This document shows positions 1-11,134 of a stretch of 64,000 bases of DNA, one piece after another. This DNA is from Laccaria trichodermophora (taxonomy: Eukaryota > Basidiomycota > Agaricomycetes > Agaricales > Hydnangiaceae): contig JACTVC010000024.1 in assembly GCA_018417955.1 (NCBI GenBank), forward strand, positions 682,001 through 746,000, in the 5' to 3' direction. The notes beneath the pieces are model-generated. The model ran no database searches, was not told where the DNA came from, and saw nothing but the letters and a program-made list of their open reading frames with translations. How positions within the stretch are numbered: position 1 is the stretch's first letter; each line of letters begins with the position of its first letter. Position numbers and translations under genes: made by a program.

Positions 1-267
1 TTCAGTCATGTTCTCATCATCTCCAACACTCTTTGCATATCTTTGGGGACTCATGTACATCTGACCATAGCCAACCTCAACATGATCTCTTTCAAGACTA
101 GGCTGTCCTCCCTTTCCATTTCATACTCAGTTGCAACCATCTGCCCTTTCCCATGGTTACTCTTAAATGTAATTCCTTGCAGGGTACAAAGAGTGAATGG
201 TTTGCCAGCTATTTAACTACAGTCAATTTCTGTGAAACATCAGCTATACCCCATATACCTTCATGTA
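1..267. other. Unassigned non-coding stretch
   Basis: I see no reading frame, RNA gene or clear repeat here. It leads into the tandem array that starts at about 268. Confidence 0.3.
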
Positions 268-790
268 ATGAAAAAAGTGCACACTACAAGCCTTTGTAAT
301 GTAAAAAGCAAGACTACAGACATTTGTAGTTGAAAAAAGCAGACACTACAAACATCTAACATTTGTAATGAAAAAGGCAGAGACTACAAATGTTTGTAGT
401 CAAAAAAGCGCACATTACAAGCCTTTGTAATGAAAAAGGCAAAGACTACAAACATTTGTAGTCAAAAAAGCGGACACTACAAACATTTGTAATGAAAAAG
501 CGCACACTACAAGCCTTTGTAATTAAAAAGGCAAAGACTACAAACATTTGTAGTCAAAAAAGCGCACACTACAAGCCTTTGTAATGAAAAAGGCAAAGAC
601 TACAAACATTTGTAATGAAAAAAGCGCACACTACAAGCCTTGGTAATGAAAAAGGCAAAGACTACAAATATTTGTAGTCTAAAAAGCGCACACTACATGC
701 ATTTGTAGTCTAAAAAGTGGACACTACAAACTTTAGTAATGAAAAAAGCGCACACTAGTAATTTTTATAGTGAAAAAGCGGACAGTACAA
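268..790. repeat. Tandem array of ACTACAAA/TTTGTAGT dyads
   Basis: About 30-bp half-units alternate between a palindrome-like core (ACTACAAACATTTGTAGT) and GCGCACACTACAAGCCTTTG, joined by TAATGAAAAAGGCAAAG. Around eight 61-bp double units can be followed, degrading towards the right. The same words form the left end of the E3 element at 51,745-51,790, so I infer that this is an expanded subterminal repeat of the E3 family. No coding potential is visible. Confidence 0.75.
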
Positions 791-1137
791 ACCAAACTGA
801 TATTATGTAATGACTTTCCAAATTGGGAAATATGCGAACATCGTCATAAACAATGACAACACTAAGCTAGCCACTAACTCCAGTGGCCCAAAGAGCATGG
901 GAAACAGTTCCCAACCTAACTGCACACTGTGCCTGACATTAGGTGTGGCAGAAAAAAGTGTAATGCTTTTCCTAATCAGGAAATGGCCCAATTAGGAAAT
1001 AGTGCACACATCAATGCGGACACTACAAAATTTTAGCCTCACTTCAGTCAAAGCTATTGGTAAATATATGTAAACAAACTTCGAAATGAGGGTTTTCTGC
1101 CTTCCTCTGCCTAAATAAAAATAGGTTATGGTTCCTG

Positions 1138-1232
1138 ATACCATGGTATGGTATGAGGGTGGATGGTACGGCATGGTATGGATGGTATGGGGGTGTGATA
1201 CCATGGTATGGTATGGTATGGGATGGACTGGG
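1138..1232. repeat. GGTATG-type simple repeat
   Basis: A degenerate run of GGTATGGTAT and GATGGTATGG words. Related tracts lie at 1,700-1,860 and 18,465-18,560, inside two copies of one dispersed repeat. Confidence 0.7.
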
Positions 1233-1309
1233 CAAAATATATTTAATCTATTATTGAAAGCATTCATATTAATGGCTTTTCAGGAATGAAAAAACCCTCA
1301 ATTGAACTG

Positions 1310-1945
1310 ATTTTTAAAGGTTGAAGTTGACTATTTGGCCTCCACTTGGAACTGGAAATCTTAGCAAAAACCTGAAAGCCTTTCCACTTTTCTTTTTTTC
1401 TCTATGACCACTTCATCACAATAGATGTGGTTTTGTTTGATTTGGATGAATATTGTTCTAATAGACAGGATTGGGAAAGATATGTATCATTAAATGACTT
1501 TGGATGCATGGGAAAGCTGGGATAAAGCCTATTTAAACTCATTTTCAATAGATGGTTTGGACTATCTGGCCTCAATTTGTAGCCTAATATCTCAGGAAAA
1601 ACCTGGAGAACCACCCCACAAAAAATGGCACCCAATGGACCAGTATTGCAGCCTGCAGAAATAATTTATATATTTTGGAAAAGGACCCCAGACACCCTGT
1701 GTCAGCTTTGGTATGATGGTATGAAGTGACATCATACCATCTGGTATGGTATGGTGACATGGTATTGGTATGGTATGGTAACATGGTATTGGTATGAGTG
1801 GCGTATGGTATGGGTTTTCCATTCCATGGTACCATGGTATTGGTATGGAGCTCATATACCACCCCGGAATGGGTACCCTCAAGGTACCTTAAATCAAGGA
1901 ATTGATGTACCTCATAGGTACCCAAAAATGGGTGACTGAAGTGGG
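1310..1945 (+). repeat. Dispersed repeat, copy 1
   Basis: The segment matches 18,240-18,655 in the same orientation. Shared landmarks, in order, are GGGATAAAGCC, CAGTATTGCAGCCTG, AAAGGACCCCAGACACCCTG, a GGTATG microsatellite and CCCAAAAATGGGTGACTGAAG. No protein is evident. The family is unknown; it could be a non-autonomous element. Confidence 0.65.
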
Positions 1946-2469
1946 ATTTTAAATGATTTACATTCATACTGTGAGGATGGAGGCACACCAAATTTCTGAT
2001 TATATGCCATTTGAGAAAAAAGCAATCCCTGTTCTCAGTAGATGTTCTAACCAGCACAGTATTGCATTCCTTTTGATTTTTGATCTACACTTATGTACCA
2101 ATTTCCAGAGAAGGACCATACCAATGAAGTTCATATTAATGCTGAGCCTCCCAACAGAATAGCAAGGTCTTTATTGTCCCACTGTAATTCCTGCTGAGCT
2201 CTGCCAAGCTTGGGTGGTTTTTAAAGGTAGGGGGGGGGAAAGTTGGCAGGGGGAGCAAGACTGAGTTTGGCAGGACTCAAACCAGTCCTGAGGGCTGAAT
2301 TTAACCTCCAAGGACTGAATCAGGATTGGACCAGGACTGAGAGTGTTTTTTACTTCGATGGTGCTCATTGCTGGTGTTTTTTTCAGGGACTAGGATCCAT
2401 TTCCATATATGGTAATCAATTCAAAAATAGGCAGAAAATCACCAAAAAACCAAGTAGTTCTCACTGTTG

Positions 2470-3160
2470 TTTATAATGTTAGGGTCCTTTGTTCAAGATC
2501 CAGAGCAACATCCAAATAAGGATACTTATTTGTTTCTGATAGAAAAATAGCCAGACAATTAGATAAAAGCCAGATAAAAATATAAATCCTGTTCAGGCAC
2601 TACCTTTGGAGTCCATCCCAAAAAGGAAATCTTCTATAGTTTGACCAAACAGTAATGAGTCCTTATCAGTTTACAAGTAAGACTCATTTCTTATCAACTG
2701 AGGACTTGGGCAAATTTTTCATTCATTTACTTTTCAACCATGGGAACCTTGTCCCTTAAACAGAAAAGCAGCCATAAAATCTGGAAAAATGCCAGAAATT
2801 CAGTCAAAATTGGAATATTGCTTAGTAAGTTGGGGAAGCTGTGTTCAGCATTCAGGGTCAATATCTAAATATAGTAACTAGCCAAAAGTTGCTAGAAAAT
2901 TAGAAAAAAATACCCAAAAAATAAGAGTGATCTTCTCTGTTGCAAATGTTGAAGGTGCTGTATTTATAGTTCAGGGTCCACATCTAAATATAGAACAAAA
3001 CAAAAATGCCTATAAAATTAGAAAAAGATACACAAAAAATAAAAACAATATTCTTTGGTATTACAATGTTGAAGGGGCTGTGTTTAGGGTTCAGGGTCCA
3101 TGTCCAAATATAGAAAATGTTATTACATCATGAAATGTGACTAGCATTCTTTCTTATTGA
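2470..3160 (+). repeat. Degenerate TTCAGGGTCC/AAATATAG tandem repeat
   Basis: Units of roughly 130 bp begin with GTTCAGGGTCC followed by an AAATATAG word and AGAAAATTAGAAAAA. They are diverged relatives of the cleaner array at 62,780-63,470. A poorer copy sits near 50,600-50,770. Confidence 0.5.
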
Positions 3161-3589
3161 GATATTGGTCATAATACATGACTATTTTGAAAAAGTGTCA
3201 AATTTTTTCAGTATTTTGTGTTTTTCTCAATAAGAAATGGTCTGTATGACATTATATATATATATCTGTAAAGGTAAACAAAGAGGCTACAATTATTGTT
3301 CATTGAGCTAAGTGAGAAGCTGGGCTTCTGGTACCATGGGGACTTTGACCATGTTATTGAAGTGGAGCTCAGGGTCCATTTTCAAATATAGAACAAACTC
3401 AGAAAATTACAGAATGATAATATATGTCATTGCAGCTGATTGTATGTCAGGAGGGTGGTCACATGACCAAAAATGGTGATCATTATAAAATACAAGTCAT
3501 ATGTAGCTTCATGAATGTGTTCAAATTATGTTTTAGATTGCTCCCATTATAGAAACATGATGTTTTTTAAATTTTAGAGTCCACAAGAA

Positions 3590-4060
3590 GGACTCATATG
3601 TCATGCAAAGCACTGGCCCCCACCCTTAAGTGAAGAAAAACAAAAATGGTTAAAAACAAAAGTTGTAGCCCTACACTGTAGCTTCTAGAATGTGTTTGAA
3701 TTATGTTCTGAAGTGCTCCTGTTGTGGAGATATAAAGTAAAGGATTTTCAAAAGTGTCATGTTTTTTTTTCTTTTCTGCATTTTTCTCCATGAAAACAAA
3801 ACCAAACACCATGATTTCAGTATATTTGAAAAGCTAAGAGAAAGGGCTACAACTATTGTATTGTGGGGAAAATGACCAAAAAAGGATGGTGTGTTCCCTA
3901 AAAGGGAACCTGAGACTGACTACAAAGTTGATAGACTACAAATGTCAGACTTAGATTATAAGGTTTACTAAGAGACTACAAAAGACTACAAAAGTTGGAC
4001 TTAGATTACAAAGTTTAGTGATAGAACTACAAAAGACTACAAAAGTCAGACTTAGACTAT
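3590..4060 (+). repeat. Isolated end of the E3 transposon family
   Basis: This stretch is the reverse complement of 51,750-52,200 and resembles 56,330-56,560. Shared landmarks are GCTACA..TTGTATTGTGGG, AAAAAGG.. GGTGTG, and repeated GACTACAAA blocks. It is therefore one terminus of an E3-type element without its genes. Confidence 0.7.
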
Positions 4061-4254
4061 AATTAAGCAGAAACCTTGCCAAACTCTGTCCCAAATGTGC
4101 CAAGCTTGGCAGAGTTCTGAGGATTCCTGCAGGACTCTGGCCAGTCCTGCAGGAATTGTGGGGGGACTGGAAAGTACAGGGAATTGCCTCTACCAGTCAG
4201 GTGGCCCACAATGAAGAAGGTTGTGATCATGATGACAGTGAAGGCAATGTTGAC

Positions 4255-4405
4255 AATGTTGAGGAAGAAGACAACAAAGAAGACAAAGACAACAAAGAAG
4301 ACAAAGGCAAGAAGGAAGATAAAGAAGACAAAGATGATGAAGAAGACAAAGACAACAAAGAAGAGGAAGATGACAAAGAAGATGACAAAGACAGCCAAGA
4401 TGATG
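4255..4405 (+). repeat. Purine-rich GAAGACAAAGA repeat
   Basis: A nearly pure GAAGACAAAGA/GATGACAAAGA run on the plus strand. It makes an open frame (about 4,156-4,458) rich in Glu, Asp and Lys, and a second Lys/Thr frame. I read this as microsatellite openness rather than a gene: no start context, introns or conserved segment is visible. Confidence 0.6.
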
Positions 4406-4479
4406 CTGAGGAAGATGGTGATGAAATGCTTCAGATTATTTTGGACAAAGGTGACTGAAATGATCATATGGCATCAGGC

Positions 4480-5540
4480 AACTATTACCTCACCCATTGT
4501 TCTGCAAACATGTTTGGGCTTGTGCAACTTGCAGCTAATGTCATACAAGATACCACAGCAACCATTCAACTTTCCAAGTTTGTTCATGCTCAATTGGATA
4601 ATAAGTGGACCTTCTGACAGTACTATGGAGTGCATTTCAGTAATAATGAAAGTACATTTCTCAAGAACAAAGACTTGATTTTATCTCACTGTTTGGCTGA
4701 AACACCCATATCTGGATGGTTGCTGCAGTTGGTGCCAAAAATGAACCAGTCAGCACCCAACTAAATGTATCAATAATGGATGGTACCATCAAAGTATCAC
4801 ATGCAGGCGATGTGATGTCTCTTCCCAAAACCATTGCACTGGGAAAAGATATCTGATAATCTTCTTTTATCCAATGCTCCTTATAAACAAGCTGCCAATG
4901 CCATTTCACTTGGTACATAGACAGCTGCAGTTCGGGAAGCCCTGTTTAAGACAGGAGAAAAACACCATGGCATATTAATAGCCATGGAGTTTCGTCTCTC
5001 ACAGCAAGGAAATGACCTAACAAGGAGCAAACATCTGTCCTCCCCAGCCTTGCCAAGGTTCAGGCCTTTTCATGTGGAATCAGGCTACAGGAGTTCAAAT
5101 ATGGCCAAATCTGCTTCAGCCCCAAGGGCCACTCCAACCAAAACATATGGATGTTGAAGAATGGCCTCATAGTTATCAATGATCCTGAAGAGCTTTGGGT
5201 GGAAGAGCACATGCACCCATCTCCTTGCCCTCCCTTGTGAAGTGATGAAACATCTGGCACTGTATCTCTATGACATCTGTCCTATTGCAATTGAGCTTCT
5301 AGGTCATTTGGGGCAAGATGTCCCATACTATCCATCAACATTTAGGACCAGTGAATGATTCTTGGAAGAGTACTGTGATGGAATCTCCACTCACTGCTAC
5401 ACTTAATTGTCTACAAGCCACTCTTGGGGTGGCTAGGTATCACATACTGGGGCAATATAAAATTCGCTCTGCAGAAAATGCATGGTCCATTTTACAATCT
5501 TTGCCATTGGTTTATGGCTCTCAGGTGTGTATGTCAATGA
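4480..5540 (+). pseudogene. Degenerate coding relic, unidentified
   Basis: Short protein-like segments in shifting plus-strand frames follow one another. Examples are TQLNVSIMDGTIKVSH, ALFKTGEKHHGILIAMEF and AIELLGHLGQDVPYYPSTF, separated by stops and frameshifts. Base composition is less AT-rich than the flanks, as expected for decayed coding DNA. I do not recognise the family. The next segment is the TIR end at 5,574, which may have truncated it. Low confidence. Confidence 0.3.
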
Positions 5541-5573
5541 TTATTCAGTGATATGTAGACTGGGGCTTTTCAT

Positions 5574-5745
5574 GAGGTCTTCACTCTCCATGAATTCCTG
5601 TGAATTCTGCTGGATTCCCAGTGGAAAGTCGGAATTCCATGGAATTCCCTGGAATTTCTACGGAAAGCAATTGGCTGGAGCATCAGCCATTTTGGTTTCT
5701 GATTATTGATTAGAATTACATATATTTTTTTTGCTATATTACATA
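5574..5745 (+). repeat. Gene-A-type transposon end (GAGGTCTT side)
   Basis: Begins GAGGTCTTCACTCTCC and continues with nested dyads such as GAATTCCTGTGAATTC and GGAATTCCATGGAATTCC. It faces right. Its partner may be the end at 6,840-7,050, but that end is also of the GGTCTT type and no matching target duplication is visible, so the two may belong to different insertions. Confidence 0.5.
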
Positions 5746-6600
5746 TTGAAGGGAGAGGAAGAGGTAGGGGGTAGTGAGTGTGGTGGAGAGTGGGGAGGGA
5801 GAAGTGGTGGGAAGTATTGGAGTGAGGGGGACGCTGGAGGGATGGGGGGCAAAGGGAGGGGAGCAAATGGAAGGAGAGCAAGGGGAGGGGGACTGGGACC
5901 AGAGAGAGAAATGGGGGGGATGGGGATGGAGGGGGAGGAAGTGGGGTGGAAGAGAGGAGACTTACCTGGGCTCGTCGTTGCCCATGTCTGTTCACTTTCG
6001 TGGGTGGCCTTCTCCATTTGTCAAAGGGGGTCCATGGGTGCTCATCATCTGTTGGTCATTGTTGTAATTGGGCAGTGGGCATTGTCATTCATGGGCATGT
6101 TGTCGTTTTTGGGGCACTGGGTGGTTGTCTGGTGGGTGTTCGCCTGCATTTCGTGGGTGCTCATCTTTGTGGGGGGTCATTGACATTGGTGGGTGGTCGT
6201 GGTGGTGGGCAGTCATTGATGTTGGTGTGGTGTGATGGTGGATCTGGTGGGTGAATGGAGATGACAAACCATGACCGATGTTGTTGTCTGTTGTCTGGTT
6301 GCCACGTTGTTGGCACCTGTGGTTCAGGTCAGCAAGGTTTATGGATGGAGTGGTTTGTTCACAGGTGGAATGAAATGACAATGATGACATTCATTGTTGT
6401 CCATCATCTGGTTGCCACACTGCTGGCTTACCTGGGCCTTCCACTCGCTGTTATTCCCACCCATCCTATGCTGTGTGTGTGATGTGATCGTTGTCAGTGT
6501 CATTGTTATTGTTGCCATCATTGTCGTCGACATTGTTGTAGCAGGCAGTCATGGCTTGAGACAGTGGGGTGGTGATGGTGGTGGTGAAAGGAAAAAGTGA
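5745..6600 (+). repeat. Strand-asymmetric filler: GGAGGG tract then GTTGTC/GGTGG tract
   Basis: 5,745-5,960 is almost purely GGAGGGG-like on the plus strand. 5,960-6,600 is G/T-rich with GTTGTC, GGGTGG and CATTGTTG words. Overlapping long open frames on both strands are composition artefacts. The same two-part filler, followed by a tRNA-like sequence, recurs at 46,220-46,985 and, inverted, at 47,380-48,080. Confidence 0.6.
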
Positions 6601-6690
6601 CATGGCAAAGTGACAGCCATAGCTGTCACATTTGAGATGCCATGTGACAAATGATGATATACAGATACCTTTAGTTTATCATATAACAAA

Positions 6691-6760
6691 GCCTGTGTGG
6701 CTCAGGTGGTTACAGTGCTGCTCCCATCCATGATGTTGTGGGTTCAACTCTCTCAGGTGC
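6691..6760 (+). ncRNA. tRNA-like sequence (possible Pol III promoter)
   Basis: It has an A-box-like TGGCTCAGGTGG about 7 nt from the start and a B-box-like GGTTCAACTCT some 35 nt downstream. The ends (GCCTGTG and CTCAGGT) could pair at six of seven positions. It is followed by an A/T-rich tract. The T arm pairs poorly and no clear anticodon stem is seen, so this is probably a tRNA-derived or tRNA-like module rather than a working tRNA gene. It lies between the filler and a TIR end. Confidence 0.5.
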
Positions 6761-6839
6761 AAAATTTATTTTTTACTTAACTATAGTAAGGACACTATAA
6801 ATGCTATATTTATATGTAGTCTAATGGTATAATGGTCAT

Positions 6840-7050
6840 TAATTCCTTCCATGGAATCCATATGGACTACTCCATGGAATAAATGTGGATATGCCTGCAT
6901 TCCATGTGGAATCCAATGGAATCCAGATGGAGTGGTGTTGGAGTCCATATGGAATCAATCATGTCTATGGAATCAGAAATTGGCTGGGTCCTCAGCCAAC
7001 ATTGATTCCATGGATTCCATATGGAATAACCTGGGGAAGGTAAAGACCTT
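6840..7050 (-). repeat. Gene-A-type transposon end, TCCATATGGA family
   Basis: Read from the right, it starts AAGGTCTTTACCTTCCCC, then AGGTTATTCCATATGG and many TTCCATATGGAATCC dyads. The sequence closely matches the E4 end at 63,479-63,560, so it belongs to the same TIR family as the partial element at the window's right edge. Confidence 0.6.
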
Positions 7051-7107
7051 GGATAAGTACCTATTGTACCTGCAGGTAGAAATCCTAGGGAAACAGGAGG
7101 GTGATCC

Positions 7108-9140
7108 TCAGAAAAGTGCCAGATGGTAGAAATCAGAACTCACCAAACCACCAGCAAGTTGTGCAGCCTTGTGGGTGCCATCCCCAATGAGGTCCTGGGC
7201 TATTTTTTCCAGGTTTTCTATTTTGTGGGTATATAATTTAAACTTCAAAATGTGTTCCTGATAAGGATCAAGGCCAGAGATTGGGTTTCCTTTACAGTCC
7301 ACTGACCTGAGCATCTGGCAAATGCTGGCACCAGTGAAGTGTGCATGAAGTGACCCAGCAGTGCATCTCATTGGGGTAGAAGGACATGATGGGTGGCACT
7401 GTTTTTTCTTTGAGAGTCACCTTTATGATGGATGCTGACATCCTCATTTATTTGCAGCTGTTTGTGGTCCTTCCCTGCAGTGGTGTGAAGTTTGGAGTCC
7501 ATGGTCCAAAACTCCTTGTTGGTGACAGATCAGGTGAAGGCTTCCATATTGAGCACCCTCCCAATGTTCCAGGCATCCTGCCAAAGAGGGTGAGGTTAAA
7601 TAAGAAGGGTAGGGGGATTGGATGGAACTTGACTCATCTGGGGTCTGGAAATGATTGGTGTTGCTGTCATGGCTATTCTGCACTTGGACCTCTCCATAAT
7701 GCCAAAAGTAACAAAGTAGGCCTTGTTCATGGTCCTGCAGGAGTGTGCCTCATCGATTATGGTGACAAGGAAGTCCTGTCCAAAGAAAGTTTTCACACCA
7801 TCTTCAGCAAAGGAGGCCTGCTGCTTGGGAGGCAATGTAGGGCTCATCTTGTCTGCCTTGAAATCATATACTGTGGCCTGGAAAAGAAGGGAAGAAACAG
7901 TGAGCTCATTGCCAAAACAGGGCAAAACCACCTGGGCTCACCTTGGGTGTTGTCAAGAGTATTCGCCTTCCCAGACCATTGTTGCAAAGTGGAGGGCATT
8001 CCATTGACCAGTTCTGCCTCTTTGCCCATGTGCCAAGAATTGGCAGGACATCAAACCTACCATGCTGGAAATAAATGTGGAGCTCATGTGTCAGTTGATC
8101 CACAAGACTTGGAGGCACTATGAGCAGGGAGGGAAGGCCAGGGATGTTTCCAGTCAGAGAATCCCAGTCCTTCCAGCTGGGGGTGGCATTAGTCACAGAA
8201 CATCCTAGGGACAGAAGAAAGGCACACACAGAACTTTCCAGGGAAAGTTTTATATATTGCTTAAAATTCCCTGTAGTAGCTGAACATGGCAATGAAAGCA
8301 GCAACTTGGATGGTTTTCCCAAGCCTGACTTTGTCCATGAGCAAGATGGGCTTCTTCAAAAAGGTGTTCTCAAGCATCTTTAGAACACCCACTCACTGGT
8401 GCCAATGTAAGGATAGGGAGTCACCATTGGAATGTTCCTGCAGCCACACTTCCCCTTTATTAGTCCAAGGATCGTGACAATGTTCTGGGTCTTGCATTCA
8501 GGTTGAAGAAAGGAACTTGGGTGACCAAGCTGAGTCCACAGCTCATCATGTGTGCAAGCCTGGTACTCCTCAATGCCTTTACACCAGTCAACATCTGCCA
8601 TGTGATCCAGGTTGAGGTCATTGTCAATAGATAGGGTGTCTTCAGATTCCTTTCATGGATTGGAGTTAGAGAGCTCCTCATTGAGTGAGAGCCTCAGCAA
8701 TTGAACTTGGTCTGCAGTGGCCAAGAATTTGAGGGCATTGTGGAGAAGCATGGGCAGAGGATCTGTCCCCACAGTGTTTTAGAATGGCTGTGACTGAAGT
8801 AAAAAGCTTGAGCCAGGTTCAAAAGTCATCCTGGCTGAGTTTATGGACACCCTTGCTGGCATCCTCTGTGAGTTCTAAAAGGGTGGCAAGTCAGGGATGT
8901 TGTTGCTTGGAACCATGATGGAAATCTTACTTTGCCAGCCTTCATCAAGCTGGGTACATAGAAGGTCCAACCTAGCCTTCTCCTTCTCTGTTTTCTTGGT
9001 TTGGGATTGCCAGTATGTGAGGGTGACCTTGTGGATGCAGTCATGGACTGGGGTTTTTAGGACTTGCCCTCACCCACCCTGCAGCATGTCCATGCCAAAG
9101 AGATTGACAGCTATGGTGCTAAAGGCAAGATGAGTCTCAG
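7108..9140 (-). pseudogene. SNF2-family helicase pseudogene, main part
   Basis: Minus-strand segments carry SNF2/SF2 ATPase motifs. Motif I is MDKVRLGKTIQVAAF at about 8,281-8,340, the DEAH box is TIIDEAHSCRTMNKAYF near 7,740, and a TATPI motif lies near 7,660. A downstream part (7,108-7,371) resembles the segment after the ATPase core. Stops and frameshifts break the frame, for example just upstream of motif I at 8,380 and several between 8,600 and 9,100. Some gaps may be introns. The helicase C-terminal half is missing, cut off at the TIR end at 7,050. SNF2-type proteins are DNA-dependent ATPases; this copy is very unlikely to work. Confidence 0.65.
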
Positions 9141-9221
9141 CTTGGGTAAAGCTAGGTAACTAAACCATCAGAAGCTGGGTGGTTTTGGGAGAGAGGGGAA
9201 CACCCTAACCTTTGTAAGATT

Positions 9222-9898
9222 GACTGGTAGCTACCACTTACATCATGTACTCCTGAGCTGTACCCTAGAAATTCCTGCTTAGCTGCCACAAATGAAATGA
9301 AATTCAGTCATGGCACCTGTTTCATTCTTGATAATTTATTCTGTTTCATTCATTCCTGGTGACAATTTCATTCCATCATGGCAACTGTTTCATTCTTTGC
9401 TTCATTCTTACTAGAGCAGTCATTCATTTTCATTCCATTCTTCTCAGGTGCCTATTTCATTGTTAGAGCTGGGAAAATGATTATGTAATTGATGCAAAAT
9501 ATTTAAGTGCCTTAATTGGCTTCAGCATGCCTATCTTGTTATGTATTTGAGCCTCAAATCCAAAAGTACCCCCATATGACCCCCCATACCACTGCATAGG
9601 GCACAACAAACATCAGGGATAATTGTAGATCATTTCAATGAAATAAAAAAATGAAACATTCACCTGGAATGAATGAAACAAAAAAAAAAAAATTCTTGTC
9701 AGTAGAAATGAAGAAAAAATTGAAATGAAATGAAACAAAAAATTGTTCATGGCAATGAATGAGAATGACTTAGAATGAAACAGGTGCCATGAATGAATTT
9801 TCATTCATTTCATTTCATTTGTGGCAGCTAAGCAGGAACTTCCATGGTACATGCCAGGTGTTACATGATGTAAATGGCAACTACTAGTGTAAGATTCC
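9222..9898. mobile_element. Foldback MITE with 7-8-bp target duplication
   Basis: The left end is GACTGGTAGCTACCACTTAC and the right end is its diverged inverse (GTAAATGGCAACTACTAGT). Long, TTTCATTC-rich arms are inverted relative to each other, so the whole unit can fold back. GTAAGATT precedes the left end (9,214-9,221) and recurs after the right end (9,899-9,906). It belongs to the same family as the element at 29,581-30,449. It interrupts the antisense SNF2 pseudogene. Confidence 0.85.
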
Positions 9899-9906
9899 CA
9901 TCTTTG

Positions 9907-10350
9907 AGGGTTGTATAGGGATCCACCTCTTTTCTGAGAGGGAAGATAAAATGGTCTGCTGAACAGACCATTTCAGGTATTCTGCCTTGAGCCAGTCCAA
10001 GTACAGGTTCTGGTTGGCAGAGTTGTTGTTATTTGAGACCCTGGCTATGTGGCCTGTTTTATTTGCTGGTAGGAGAGCCAAGAAGAACCTGACAAAGGAC
10101 CAAATGGCAGCATTGTTGTCTTTGGATTTCAATGCAGCTGGGGGTTCCAGAATTCAGCAATGGGGAGAAAATGGGGGCCATGTGACCTGTGCGTTTTTAC
10201 TAGGCTGGCCAAGATAATGGTCCTGTGTTGGCGGTGTTGGCATTGGTGTTGGCACTGTTCCTGTCATCATTCTGATCATCCGAGTCAGAGTCATGGTCAC
10301 ATTTGGGTCTGTCTGATTTCCAGTGTTTGGGATTGAAGAGGCTGAGGAGT
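9907..10350 (-). pseudogene. SNF2-like pseudogene, upstream part
   Basis: On the minus strand an acidic segment (KHWKSDRPKCDHDSDSDDQN, about 10,340-10,220) is followed by SKDNNAAIWSFVRFFLALLP and LNLYLDWLKAEYLKW-like residues up to the MITE at 9,898. Position and strand suggest the N-terminal region of the same gene whose ATPase motifs lie beyond the MITE. I recognise no domain here. The link to the downstream part is inferred from the MITE duplication, not proven. Confidence 0.4.
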
Positions 10351-10474
10351 GAGCCTGCTGGAATTATTGAAGGCATAACAAGAGTGAAGGAGTGGCAAAT
10401 GAGTGGTAGCTACCACTTTTATGATAAAATACAGGCAAGTGCCTGCACACCAACATCCACAGTGAATTTATAAA

Positions 10475-10687
10475 ATGAGAAGAGTAGGCAAACCTTATGA
10501 AATGTATTTCATTTCTTTACTAGTCCATTTCATAACTATCCTGAGATATATTTCAATCCTACTTCATTGTGATTTCATTAATTCCTGGGCATCCATTTCA
10601 TTGTCTACCCAGCATTGTTTCATTGCAATTTCATTGCTGCCTGGCCTGTCATCTCTTTCCCTACCCAGCCTTGTTCTATTGTTATTT
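10475..10687. repeat. TTTCATT-rich MITE-like relic, target of E1
   Basis: The T-rich sequence with repeated CATTTCATTG words resembles the arms of the 9,222 MITE. It resumes as CATTCCTGCCTG after E1 (from 17,971), so E1 appears to have landed inside it. Confidence 0.45.
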
Positions 10688-10689
10688 CA

Positions 10690-11090
10690 GTACTTTACAC
10701 TCCCACTGCTTGTCCGACGGACTTTCATCGGACCCTGCCATTTCCGATGGACTCAGTGGACTGTCTGTTGGAAGTCCGTCGGAGTCCGTTGGAAATGGTT
10801 GGATTCCGCTGCTAGTCCAGGCAAAGTCCAGTGAAAGTCTGCTCAAGCCACTTAGAAGCAAGAAATGGTTGGACTGGCCGGATTTTGTGTCCGTTGGATG
10901 TCCGCTGGACTTCTGCTGGATTTCCAATGGACAGAGGCAGAAACCAGTAATACTTGCTAAGTCATCAGTTTGCTGGACTTCCGCTGGACTTCCAACAGAC
11001 TTCCGATGGACTTCTAAGCAAAAAAGGTACATCAGAGTGCTAAGTAATCAGTTTGCAATTTTTATAAGTGTACATTTAATAATTCAATAG
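10690..11090. repeat. E1 gene-B-side subterminal dyad array
   Basis: About a dozen dyads such as TCCGACGGA, TCCGATGGA, TCCGTTGGA and TCCGCTGGA fall within 330 bp, in both a direct and an inverted sense because each is near-palindromic. The array is homologous to 45,721-46,150 in the non-autonomous element. Such arrays are usually transposase binding sites; that role is inferred here. Confidence 0.65.
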
Positions 11091-11134
11091 TGGGGTTTGA
11101 AACTTGTTAAGTAGAGTTTATATACATGTTTTGC

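Larger units (their letters stand above)
2165..4180. mobile_element. Non-autonomous TIR element of the GGTCTTTA/TACTTT group
   Basis: The left end reads AGGTCTTTATTGTCCC, then AATTCCTGC and CTCTGCCAAGCTTGG. The right end, read on the opposite strand, is TGTACTTTCCAGTCCCCCC, then AATTCCTGCAGG and CTCTGCCAAGCTTGG, so the termini are inverted repeats. Candidate 8-bp duplications GAATAGCA (2,157) and GAATTGCC (4,181) agree at only 6 of 8 positions. The interior has no gene A or gene B. It holds repeats of the form TTCAGGGTCC..CTAAATATAG and an E3-type end at 3,590-4,060. Confidence 0.55.

Noticed and set aside
4156..4458. Acidic 100-codon frame with EDKDNKED repeats
   Set aside because: It is a GAAGACAAAGA microsatellite; no upstream exon or conserved flank was found.
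5731..6390. Long frames on both strands in the GGAGGG region
   Set aside because: Pure low-complexity DNA; mirror frames on both strands, no start context or conserved residues.
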